Below, piece by piece: positions 29,902 through 39,433 of a stretch of DNA of 64,000 nt. Each line of letters opens with the position of its first letter. Within the stretch, counting starts at the first letter, position 1. The position numbers and the translations under genes are program-made. The stretch spans positions 449,001 to 513,000 of the forward strand of contig JASJOG010000108.1 in NCBI GenBank assembly GCA_030142905.1, in the 5' to 3' direction. The notes beneath the pieces were generated by a model. It made no database searches. It was not told the DNA's origin and worked only from the letters and a program-made list of their open reading frames with translations. The DNA comes from Heliopora coerulea (Eukaryota > Cnidaria > Anthozoa > Scleralcyonacea > Helioporidae).

Positions 29902-31269
29902 ATGGATATGGCGAAACCGAACTTTTTCACGTACTCAAGTGAATATAATAACATAGAACAACTGGTGCTAGCAAAACCTGAGATTGAGACTGGTGGAGAT
30001 TTGTTTGGTTTGTGGGTGAACGAGTCCACGGTTGTGCTCCAGTTAATTACAGGACCAGGACAGAACTGCAAACGAACTGAGCACTCGTTCTTTCAAGATG
30101 TCGAGTATCTTTCAAGAACAGGAAATCGACTGACCCAGTGCGAAGGTTTGTGTAACGTGGGAGAGTGGCATTCACACCATCGATTGGGCTTGCCTAAACC
30201 GAGCGAAGGCGATCAGAGAACAGTTTGGGAAAACTTGCCGAAGTTAGGTCTGCCAAGATTCGTGTTGCTTATAGCCAACATCACAGGAAATGCTAAGTCT
30301 TCGAAAGTAAATATAGGAGCGTTTTTGTTTGACTGGGGTGCCAGGAAGATGGTAGAGGGTGATATTGTGAAGCTGGGTGGACCGAGTGTGTTCAGAAGCA
30401 ACCCGTTGGTTATGGACGCACTAGAAAGTGGAAGGGAAGAGAAGGATGAGGATTATGGTGGTCAGCAGGGATCCACCGTGATCAATGGGGGTTGTGGGGT
30501 TAAGACGATAAAAGCGAAAAGGGAAGTGGATATGAAACAAGATGTTCAGAATACCATGACGACCCTAACTAAGAGACAGAGAAAACGAAATCGAAAAAAG
30601 GAAAACAAATCAAAGAGGCAAAATGAGCAAGTCCCGGACCATGTGTTAAATGGACACCAAAAACAGGCCCTAGAAAACACCCATGGTGCCATTGACAGTT
30701 TTGAATCTATTGATAGTCAAATTAAACACGACAGCAAAGCCCTCCAGCAGGTTCAATGCAAAGACGTTGGAACCCAAACACAACAAGAGTCGGAAACGAT
30801 CCAAAATGACATAAAGAAAAAGAAAAGAAAAGGTGGGAAAAACAACGGCACTCTTTGCAAGAAAATTCTGACACATGCTTCACAAATCTTAGAGTTCACT
30901 AGTCAACTTTACAAAGATCTTGATGACCCAAGGTTTGACGTCCACAATAAATCAACGTTTCGTCTTAATTTTCAACTGGAATCAGAGGAAGGTTCGGGAA
31001 TTTCTATTTCGCTTTCCAAGTGTGCTACGGAGAGCAACGCCTTTCCAAAAATCACGTTGAATACGAAAGAAGGGACTGTAGTCGAACAAGTGTCGTCGTG
31101 GCCTTTACAGGAAGCAGAAAACCAAAAAACAGTTAAAAATCTTAAAAAGAAGTTGGTATCTTTGAATGCTCCAAGCAACGTTGGTATCAGCCCATGGCAA
31201 CATTTCATAGTGAACCTATGTAAGACAGTCAAAACAAGAGTGCTACAATCTGACTGTGTTATTTTGTAA
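29902..31269 (+). CDS. JAB/JAMM protein 3 with basic linker, C-terminal domain and CaaX-like end
   Basis: An intronless frame of 455 residues. The JAB domain spans about 1-170 with Glu29 (EIETGGDLFG), His90, His92, Ser101 and Asp104 in GEWHSHHRLGLPKPSEGD, so catalysis is plausible. Residues about 220-245 are very basic (KRQRKRNRKK) and look like a nuclear signal or RNA/membrane-binding patch. A second basic patch (KKKKRKGGK) lies near 305-315. About 320-450 form a separate globular domain that I do not recognise. The last four residues are CVIL, a CaaX-type box predicted for geranylgeranylation. It starts 650 bases upstream of the E1 gene on the same strand. It differs from JAB-1 and JAB-2 in having no GFF end. 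Confidence 0.78.
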   Translation: MDMAKPNFFTYSSEYNNIEQLVLAKPEIETGGDLFGLWVNESTVVLQLITGPGQNCKRTEHSFFQDVEYLSRTGNRLTQCEGLCNVGEWHSHHRLGLPKPSEGDQRTVWENLPKLGLPRFVLLIANITGNAKSSKVNIGAFLFDWGARKMVEGDIVKLGGPSVFRSNPLVMDALESGREEKDEDYGGQQGSTVINGGCGVKTIKAKREVDMKQDVQNTMTTLTKRQRKRNRKKENKSKRQNEQVPDHVLNGHQKQALENTHGAIDSFESIDSQIKHDSKALQQVQCKDVGTQTQQESETIQNDIKKKKRKGGKNNGTLCKKILTHASQILEFTSQLYKDLDDPRFDVHNKSTFRLNFQLESEEGSGISISLSKCATESNAFPKITLNTKEGTVVEQVSSWPLQEAENQKTVKNLKKKLVSLNAPSNVGISPWQHFIVNLCKTVKTRVLQSDCVIL

Positions 31270-31918
31270 GGAAAAGAGTAAAATTACCCACACCTTAAAT
31301 TACCTAAGACACACATTGTCTTAATTACGAAAGCAACATTTACACCTTCAACAAACACTAACCGGACGCGATCTTCGATCTGACTGTCTCAAACGTCAGA
31401 CAATATTAACATGTAATAGAATAACGTTATATTTGTCTTCCTCACACATTATGCTGATAGCAAGAAACGCAAGATTTTCAATAAATTTGTCATGACTTTT
31501 CAAAATATTACTGGGAAGTGGTTTTTATTCTTCGATTAAGCATGTAAGTTGCAAATATGACCCAAGTACCTCTGTAACGAAAAGACGAGGAAATGTCAAA
31601 AATTCTGAAGTATTTAATGAGTCTACCTTAATTTAAGTCTAAAATCAAAGTAAAAAAAAACCCTTGAACTTTGACCTTCAAATATCAAATCTAATTTTAC
31701 ATACATCAAATGGAACCTTTCAATAAAGAAAGCGAAAGCGGATGTACCTAAAACGATGTCATTCCATGTTGACAACAAACATTCAACCACCCGGAGGTTT
31801 CAAAGTAATACTCAGTTTTCCAGGAAGTTTTTGAAGCACAGATCACTTTCGCTATTCTTTCATTAAAAATTCAGCAAGCAGGTGCCTCTTGCATATTCGT
31901 GCTCCAAGTCGATTAAGA
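31270..31918. other. JAB-3 / E1 intergenic region
   Basis: It contains the ISRE-like site at 31728. Otherwise it is AT-rich with no gene. Confidence 0.5.
31728..31737. promoter_or_regulatory. ISRE/IRF-like site upstream of the E1-like gene
   Basis: GAAAGCGAAA, a perfect GAAANNGAAA, about 180 bases before the E1 ATG. Confidence 0.45.
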
Positions 31919-33259
31919 ATGGCCAGTGCTAAGAATAAGCCAGTGGTTTGCTTTCTACAGCCAGACTTCATCGAAAAAGTGAAGCAATGTGAGAATCCTT
32001 TGTTTGATGTGACCGCCTTAGACGATGCTACCGTCTTTCACGTTCGTTACCTCGAGCCGGCTGCCGAGAAAGCGAAAGAAATCCCAAACTGCAAGGAGCC
32101 TCATGACCACCAGAAAAGCAACGGGAACTCAGCCTTCACAAAGGTGTTACCTAAGATACTTGGAGACGAAGCTATCGAAGGCGACAAAGAGAAGGAAATA
32201 CTATCAAGCACGTTTGCCTCCGACGCTCCTTCAAAGCCTGAGTTACTCTTGCTCATCGGAGAAAAGTTAAACGATGATGGTCTGAAAGTTTTTCTCAGGA
32301 GCAAAAAGTACCCGGATACAATCCAATGCAACGTCCTCGTCCAGCCTTCGAAGGACTTGCTGTACTCTCGAAGTAAGGGTATACTGGAATCAGGTTTGCT
32401 GGAAAAGCGGAAAGTAGCTGTGGTAGGGTTGGGAAGTGGGGGTTCGTTTATTGCAGTAGAGTTGGCTAAAGCGGGTGTTGGCCATTTTATACTCATCGAT
32501 TTTGATCGAATTGAGCTCAATAACATTGCCCGTCATGTCTGCGGCCTTAACGATCTTGGCCGACTGAAAACCAATGCGGTCCGAGATATCCTTCTGAACA
32601 AGAATCCTTTCATCACGATTGAAACTCACTGTTGCAGCGTGAACGAGCTGCCTAAAGCTAGAAAGATACTCAAGGATTGCGACCTCATCATAGCCGCAAC
32701 TGACAACATACGTAGCCGTTTGAATATCAATAGCATTTCCATCGAGTACAAGGTTCCTGCGATCTACGGAAAATGTGCCACACGTGCGGCTGGAGGTGAC
32801 GTGCTTAGGGTAAGACCAACAGATGGTCCTTGCTTTAGTTGCGTGTATACCAACCAGGTGATTGAGAGTAGCCAAGAAGAGATGTCAACCTTTAGACAAG
32901 CGCGAGAAGCCCAACCAAACTATGTTCCTGACGATGAGGTCGAAGCAACGGTACAAGTTGGTCTCTCCTCCGACATCATTCCCATTGGTACCATGATTGT
33001 AAAATTGGCGTTGGTGGAGCTGTGTCGAGGACAGGACAGCGCCCTGGCCACGTTGGAAAAAGATTTCGTAGCACCATACTATCGTTGGGCTAACAGACGA
33101 GAGCAAGACTACGCTGGATATCCTGAAGACGGTTTTCTAAAATTCAACCAGCCTTCCGTTCTACGCTGGTACCCAGCAGAATTAGAAAAGAAAGAAGATT
33201 GCACAGCCTGTAAGCCGTTGCCAGAGATTTCGGAAGAAGAAGCTTCATTTTTTGGCTAA
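31919..33259 (+). CDS. E1-like ThiF-fold adenylating enzyme
   Basis: An intronless frame of 446 residues from the first ATG. Residues 1-160 form an N-terminal domain I cannot name. The ThiF/MoeB/E1 Rossmann domain follows. The nucleotide loop is GLGSGGS (170-176), acidic and Asn residues lie in IDFDRIELNNIARH (Asp194, Asp196, Asn201, Arg205), and Lys217 lies in GRLKTNAV. Asp262 is in AATDN. Cys305 and Cys308 (CFSC) with Cys428 and Cys431 (CTAC) make a likely structural zinc site. Cys286 (YGKCATRA) is a candidate E1 thioester Cys. The layout and the GLGSGGS/LAKAGVG/ARHVCG wording resemble bacterial ThiF proteins of E1-E2-JAB operons more than animal UBA proteins. It is the only E1 in the window and would serve all six E2s. 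It ends ASFFG. Confidence 0.82.
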   Translation: MASAKNKPVVCFLQPDFIEKVKQCENPLFDVTALDDATVFHVRYLEPAAEKAKEIPNCKEPHDHQKSNGNSAFTKVLPKILGDEAIEGDKEKEILSSTFASDAPSKPELLLLIGEKLNDDGLKVFLRSKKYPDTIQCNVLVQPSKDLLYSRSKGILESGLLEKRKVAVVGLGSGGSFIAVELAKAGVGHFILIDFDRIELNNIARHVCGLNDLGRLKTNAVRDILLNKNPFITIETHCCSVNELPKARKILKDCDLIIAATDNIRSRLNINSISIEYKVPAIYGKCATRAAGGDVLRVRPTDGPCFSCVYTNQVIESSQEEMSTFRQAREAQPNYVPDDEVEATVQVGLSSDIIPIGTMIVKLALVELCRGQDSALATLEKDFVAPYYRWANRREQDYAGYPEDGFLKFNQPSVLRWYPAELEKKEDCTACKPLPEISEEEASFFG

Positions 33260-34523
33260 AGTTAGAGAACAGATCTCATCTAGGCGCTATATGAATGACA
33301 ACAATGATAAACTGCCTATTTTTTTTTTTTTTTTGGTTTTGGAGGTGTTTATGGAACACTGCAAACTTATGTGCACAATTACAGTTTGGAGACAATTCTC
33401 CATGAACATGGACCTTCGAAATACTGCAAATTTCAAAAACTCGACTCAATTGCACAATTGCACCTTTTAATCAGAATTGTATTTTTGCCAGCCAGGTCGA
33501 TATAGACACTGCTAAGGCAAGCAATAATGGTTAACTTGGAACACTTAAAGTAGATTCACAAACCTGTTTCAGAAGTAGGAACAAATTTAAAATAATCACA
33601 ATAAATGTAATCAAAATAAATCGAATATTCTCTATTCGTTTTTATAAATTACTTTAACAAGGCAGAAAGGCCAACAGCGACATCTTGAAGGCAAACAAAA
33701 ATGTCGAGCTTGGATCAATAAAAGTTGATCAATAAACTTGCTTCATAACGCGGGGTAAAATCAAAATAATCACAAGTGAAAGCAAAAGGAATTAAATATT
33801 CTGCATTTGGTTTTGTTTCTGTTTTAGAATGACTGGCAAAGGTAGTTTCGTTTTCTTTGTCAAATATTTCCGGCTTGAAAAGAATTCCAAGAAAACCTGA
33901 ACTTCGAAGGAATTTGATCCGATCACGTTATCACCTGCAGGCGTCAAACTTGGTCTACAATATCCGAACATCTTTTCCAGCTCCTGAAACCAATTAAATT
34001 TAAGACTTTTAAGTCCGCGGACTCCCGGCTTTACTTAAAAAGCACATCATTATGGACAGACACAGGGGTAATCAAGAATTACAGCAACCAACGATCTTTT
34101 AAGAACTAGTTTGAGTAAAATTATAACCAAATGTAAGCTACCGACGTATGAGAATTAAGATAGGAGAAAGCCTAAAACAAAGTATAAAAACAAAGCATGT
34201 AGCTCTCTTGGAATCAAACTCCGATAAATAACGACATAACGATGGACTTTGAATTCAACCCATAGGTCGCCGCAGAACAGTTATTTTCTCGCTCTTCCTT
34301 AAATTTTTGCTCACAATTATACTCTAAAGTTGAGGCTTTCTTTAAGTTTGTCTCATTAATTTAACCTTTTTTTCAATACACCTCAGTCACGTTCAAGAAG
34401 TTGAACAAGGTTAATCACACATAGAGATCTAGTTTTGAGATGGAAAACCATAGTTAACAGAAAGGGGAGACAGGAGAAAACCAGTGGTGAACGGTTCAAG
34501 GTTCTTTCCATACAATGCGGTAT
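33260..34523. other. Intergenic DNA 3' of the E1 gene
   Basis: AT-rich, with a T16-17 run near 33320. No convincing frame or RNA gene. Confidence 0.5.
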
Positions 34524-34540
34524 GAAAACGAAAATGAAAC
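34524..34540 (+). promoter_or_regulatory. Tandem ISRE-like site
   Basis: GAAAACGAAAATGAAAC contains three GAAA units at 6-base spacing, so two overlapping perfect GAAANNGAAA sites: the strongest IRF-type site seen. No start codon of a recognised gene lies close, so an uncalled transcript or a shared enhancer is possible. Confidence 0.45.
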
Positions 34541-34819
34541 CGGACGAATTTCCGGTTACGACGATGGCTGATGAAATAGAGTTTGCCAAGAGTAAACTAG
34601 GAAACATGTTTTTAAACAACCAAAAATTACTATGACGTTTTTCAGATACTGAGAGTAAGAAGAGAAGAACGTACTCATGACAATTAACTAGGGAGGGGGA
34701 AAATTGCAGTCAACTCAGAATAACAATTGCGTGTTCAAGTTTTAACGATATATTCACACTAATGATAAACAATGTTAAGGCATACCGCATGATGTTGGCG
34801 ATTCAGCTATACGTTCATA

Positions 34820-35133
34820 TCAGTTAGTTCTAGCAGTATCCACATAATTCTTTAATTCACTATCGCTATTATATTCTTGCAGATCAGTGTAACGCTTAAA
34901 ATGTTCTTCCACTTTTGAAATTCTATTAAAACGCCCGGTGTCAAAGATGAATGATGCCTTCTCTTGCTTAGGATTAGGCCAATAGCTCTTGAAACCATAA
35001 CACTTCTTCGAATTCATGCCAATATCCCATGCAGATACAGGCTTCTCAAAGCTACCATCCAAACGAGACGGAGGCGTAGTGATCATACAGATGATGATGA
35101 CGAAGACGAAACATAAACGGACCAACTTAACAG
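34820..35133 (-). CDS. Unidentified coding exon, possibly a secreted or anchored protein
   Basis: On the minus strand an acceptor-like attttag precedes an open frame of about 104 codons ending in TGA. It starts with a hydrophobic run (LVRLCFVFVIIICMI) and continues with polar, aromatic-rich sequence (SAWDIGMN, CYGFKSYWPNP, FDTGRFNRI). No ATG precedes the hydrophobic run, so either an upstream exon supplies the start or translation begins at the inner Met. I recognise no family. It lies just downstream of mini-gene 6 on the same strand and could be its later exon or a separate gene. Confidence 0.35.
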
Positions 35134-35222
35134 CTAAAATTACAGACAAGATTCCCCCAAGAACAAGTTCAATTTAAAGAAAATATCTTTACATTACTCC
35201 CAATAAAGTACCTCTTACATGG

Positions 35223-35429
35223 TCATATAAAAGATATCAGAGTATTTGATTTAAAGATGCAAGCAAAGAATCCTGACGCGGCCATTTTCGTGGCGACAAC
35301 GTTGTCCGGATTGGGAGATCTGGTCACGCGAAGTTTGCCAGTCGTTGGGTCAAATTCTAACTTCTCTTGCGGCTCATCTCCCCGTGCTACCTTGGAAAGA
35401 TGTCCTTGGATATCTCTGCTGTTCGACAT
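35223..35429 (-). CDS. Mini-protein 6 (68 aa)
   Basis: From ATG at 35429 it encodes MSNSRDIQGHLSKVARG, the core LEFDPTTGKLRV, NVVATK, MAASGFF and the tail ACIFKSNTLISFI. It is outside the duplicated units and on the opposite strand, so it is an older paralogue. The constant features across this distance are the D-[VI]-Q helix, FDPTTGKLRV and M-x3-G-F-F, which shows that these are the constrained parts. The linker and the tail after GFF vary. Confidence 0.62.
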   Translation of the reverse strand: MSNSRDIQGHLSKVARGDEPQEKLEFDPTTGKLRVTRSPNPDNVVATKMAASGFFACIFKSNTLISFI

Positions 35430-36382
35430 TTCTTCAATGAAACAGTTGTTCGTGAAACACTGAATTCGTCCTCTTTGTCTTCTGTCGCTTGCTAGGCAAG
35501 ACTGCGCTGACCACAGAGTGTGCACAGAGTTAAGGAGCCTAAGATTAGCCAATCACAAGCGAAACATGTACCAAAATAGATGCATTGTAATGAACTTGGG
35601 CCATCCCCATTAGGGGTTTTCCAGTCATCAAGTCTAAATATAAAACTTGTTTTAAACAGGTTTTTGAATCATGAAATATGACAAGGTACCACTAAGAAAA
35701 TCATTTCTTCACAATTTTGTGAGATTAGTTCAAGAGAATAGAAAATCTGGCACATTAATTACAGTGTAAAAGATAACCATACTTTGAAATTGTAATTCAC
35801 GATACATTTTCTTGTTCATGTCTTACAACGAAGGATAAGAGTTAAGGCAAAGATGAAACAGATGAATCATCCCGGATAAGGGTTTTCCAGTCATCAAGTA
35901 TAAAACTTGTTTTAAACAGGTGTTTGAGAAAATAAATATGGCTAGGTGCGACAAACAAAATTATGTCTTCATAATTTTGAGAGATTAGACAATAGATCAA
36001 AAGCGTGCAAGGAAAAGGTGGTACATTAACTCCAGGGTAAAAGATAAGCGTTTGAAACTGTAATCTAGGTTTCTTCTTGAAGTTTACGTCTTATCTCAAA
36101 CGATAAGAGCCTTGGTTCGTATGACTGTTTTAATATCAAAATATTATAAGTGAGTGAAACAGTTGACGTAATTGAATCAATCCTCTGAAAGAAATTAGAA
36201 ATTAGCAGTAATCAAAGCTAGGATGTGTTTCTATTTTCTACCAACAAACTTCACAGAAAAACAAACCGTGAAAGACATAATTTGACCAATATCATGCCCT
36301 AAAGGAATACTGTCCATGCTAATATAAGCGACAACGAGATGAGGAACATTGGATATTTCACTATCACTAGGTCATTTAGTGA
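35430..36382. other. Intergenic DNA between mini-gene 6 and inactive JAB A
   Basis: It contains two diverged copies of a block including ggttttccagtcatcaag and aaaacttgttttaaacagg (near 35616-35662 and 35881-35922), a local duplication of roughly 260 bases. No gene is recognised. Confidence 0.5.
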
Positions 36383-36399
36383 GAAAGCGAAAATGAAAG
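36383..36399 (+). promoter_or_regulatory. Tandem ISRE-like site
   Basis: GAAAGCGAAAATGAAAG, three GAAA units at 6-base spacing, just past the stop of the inactive JAB A gene. On position it could serve mini-gene 6 (about 950 bases away) or be an enhancer. Confidence 0.4.
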
Positions 36400-36412
36400 T
36401 ATAATTTTCCTT

Positions 36413-38390
36413 TTAAAAGGCGTGCAAAACTCTCATCGCCCCGTTGACAATTCTTTGACAGGTTTCATCATGGTTTCCGAGGTGACGAACTCTCCGGTCA
36501 CTGGTCCACGACAGAGACGGTTCCTCTTTGGGAAATTCCCTTGGGAAATTTAAACAAAGCTTTCCATTTAATTCAAACGTCATGTCATGCGTCTTCGCAT
36601 TTCTAGACATTTCAACGGAGACGGCGTTTCTTTCGAAGGCATTTAATAACTTGACTAAGAGAGTGCCACCATCGTCACTTTCGTACCACTGCTGCTCCTC
36701 ACTTCCATCGTGCACCGGTCTGTGGGCTTCGTTCGAGCTCGGCAACTCATGTCTTGAAAAGTAATGCTTCTCTTGTATGTCCTTTGAGGAAAACATAGCT
36801 CCATGTTTAACTTCTTTCGAAATTGGCTTCAACAATCTAAAGCAACTGTGTCCAGGAAGAACATCTAAAGAAAAAGATGTCAGAGAAGAAAATATGAACC
36901 ATTTTAGGAAGCTAGAACGACATTCAAATAACCAGTAAATATTGTAGTAATAAAAAGACAATATTAAATCATCGAGCAGATTACATCATATTCTAATTCC
37001 ATCCAAAATTGCGACGTATTATACACGAAAGCTAATGAAAATACACAAATGTACTGGGAGAATAAAATATTTCAAACATAATAATCCTTCATTGAGTATA
37101 TATGTATAAGTTAATCATTATTTTTTTCTTTAATCTAGTACAAATGACGTAGTACATTATATACCTTCACGATGAAGTCTATTAAACGTGAAGGACTTCG
37201 GGTTATTTCTGTCGACGATAAAAAAGTCCATAGATAGACTTGGCACGGTGTTGACGAACAAAAGAACGGCGTATTTTCCTTTGTCCGGCATTGTCTCAAT
37301 TCTCACTCGAAAATCAACGTTATGCGGATCAACTGCAAATGAAAGACAAAGAAAAAATTGGGTAAGACCAGCATGTGGAGGATATAAGGCAATATAAGAA
37401 TATTTAACCGCCTTTCTATTGTTCATTATGCATTCCGTAGTTATAAAAATAATAAAACGGAGTAACTGCTATGTTCTCACATTACAAAAGACATACGAAA
37501 TGTCGGGGCTGTAGAGGAAAATTTAGCAATTCTTGTGAGCATCAAAACGTACCAGCACCGATGTGAAAAATTTCTGCCCGAGCTGATGCTTCATTGCATC
37601 TGATACAGTCTGTTCTTTCAAACTATAACAGTTGCGTGGAGAACATATTTGTAACGTTCCGTCACATAAAAGTGACGCAATACTGGCTAAAGAACTGACT
37701 ACTGCAGTCTGACGCCGTCAGCTCAAACAGCCTGTCATTGTCGTAGCAATAGTTCCCATCCAGATATCTTAGGTCAAATACTAAGCATCTTTATATCCTG
37801 TAAGTGTTTGCTGAAGAAGAAAAAGTTTGAATGCAGAATAACAAAGCGAAAGCACAATTGAGATCTGTTGCGAGAAGTGCAACTTTAGGGCCTTTCGTTA
37901 AGAATTCAACCAAGCCAACTGCTCTATACTGACTGATTTCAGTAAACAGGAAGGCGATAATGGCTGACAGAACTGTTTGACGAGTGTAAAGTGTATAGTT
38001 ATGTAATAAATTATACCATAGTTAGTATCACTATGATTATACCAACTGCAGGGTGGTTGCGGTCGAATACTTACATTTTGGGTATCGTCTTGCACTTCCG
38101 GAAAGCCACAAACCAATTTGCAGTAAGCCATGGTTCTCCTTCAAATGCTCCTTACATCTGCTATGGTAACAGACGTCCGGTGCAAAAGCACTCTTTCTTA
38201 CTTTCGCATTTTTTCCAGGCCCTGTAACAAGGTAAACTACCGGTTGCGTGAGCGAATTTCGCCACAAACCAAACAAACTACCTCCTAATTTCACTTCAGG
38301 ATTTTTTGCGGCTTTTATCATGCCAACAATTTGATTGAGTTCTCCATCATGTATAAGCAGCTGAGGCTTAGAACTCATAGCCATACTCAT
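36413..38390 (-). CDS. Catalytically dead JAB-fold protein A (3 exons)
   Basis: Exons 38075-38390, 37165-37332 and 36413-36864 join in phase at consensus GT-AG sites to give 311 residues from MSMAM. Exon 1 keeps the JAB framework (GGSLFGLWRNS, VVYLVTGPGKN), but the metal-site Glu is Lys. The HxH signature is gone: where active paralogues have GEWHSHH, this has GLWLSGS. Exon 2 carries the following strand (KYAVLLFVNT). Exon 3 carries a linker and a C-terminal domain with WYESDDGGTLLVKLL and LNGKLCLNFPREFPKEEP, which resembles an RWD/UBC-like fold and is shared with B and JAB-4. The likely role is a scaffold or regulator, as inactive MPN subunits are in other complexes. Confidence 0.7.
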
Positions 38391-39433
38391 CAGAAACGAT
38401 ACAACGCACTCTGCACTAAAGGTTAAAACAGAGGTTTGGAAAGAATAGCAACCAGACAAAAATATTCTTCCAAATCGAAACCAAATTTTCCCTCCAGCGG
38501 AGGATAGGACAAAAGAATTCCCGGTATCTTGATGACGTAGATAAGTCAAATAACTTGACCCTGGCGTGAGATTCCATGTCGTGAACTTGTGAAGAAATCG
38601 CTGAACTTTTATGGCGAGCTATGTACCCTCTATTAGCAGTCACTCGTTCAAACAGTTCATGAACAAGTGCTACTTACAGCATTCCGGAGCTAGCCTCCAT
38701 GCATTGCATCAAATAATTCAATCATAAACATCTGCTGTGCATACTGTACCTGTACCGAGGAGTCGGTCCAAGCGGTATGGTGGTAGTTTGGAAACCGCTT
38801 CATGCAGTGAACTATTAGCATTTATTTTAAGTTATTTCACGGGGAAAGATCGATACACACGGCATATGAGTCGAGTCCACAGCTCTGCATAGCAATTCGA
38901 GTAATCTGCCAACAGAAGTCGGTCTCTTTTTCCCTCTTCAATTTCTGAACTGGATTGAGCATAATTTTAAGAGACTAGCCCAACCTGGCTCCAAAGATTA
39001 AGTTTCATATTTAAACGGACTAAAAAAGTAGACGGATCTGTTGTCAGTTCGTATGGCTTGTTAACTAAAGGCAAATGTCTACCACGTTTTCCTTTACAGA
39101 AAATTACGAGGTACAACCACACAGAGAAGGATTTTTAATATCATTCTTCAAGCATTGGCTTTACAGTTCACAAATGCAAGAGTTCATGTTACTAGGCTAC
39201 ATTTCCAATCAATGTCATGAGATAAATGTTCAGATTTCATATTCAGTGTCATGCCACGAGATAAGTGATCAGTTAAGCAGTAAAACTGTCATGGAGAAGC
39301 ACAGTGCATACTTTAGATTATTTGGAATATTTTAGCTTATTTATAACCAACAGAGTACAAACACTTTCCAGAATAAAATAATCGCTAAAAATTACAAGCC
39401 AACTCAAGGTGAAGTTAAACAGGGGTTTAAATT
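38391..39433. other. Intergenic DNA between inactive JAB A and B
   Basis: Promoter side of A and 3' flank of B. I see no gene, repeat or strong site. Confidence 0.45.

Noticed and set aside
33210..33259. E1 C-terminus ASFFG as a relative of the GFF motif
   Set aside because: The spacing and the Gly position do not match M-x3-G-F-F; similarity is only two aromatic residues.
31919..33259. Bacterial contamination as the source of the E1 gene
   Set aside because: It is flanked without a break by intron-containing animal genes and repeats, and its base composition and codon use look like its neighbours.
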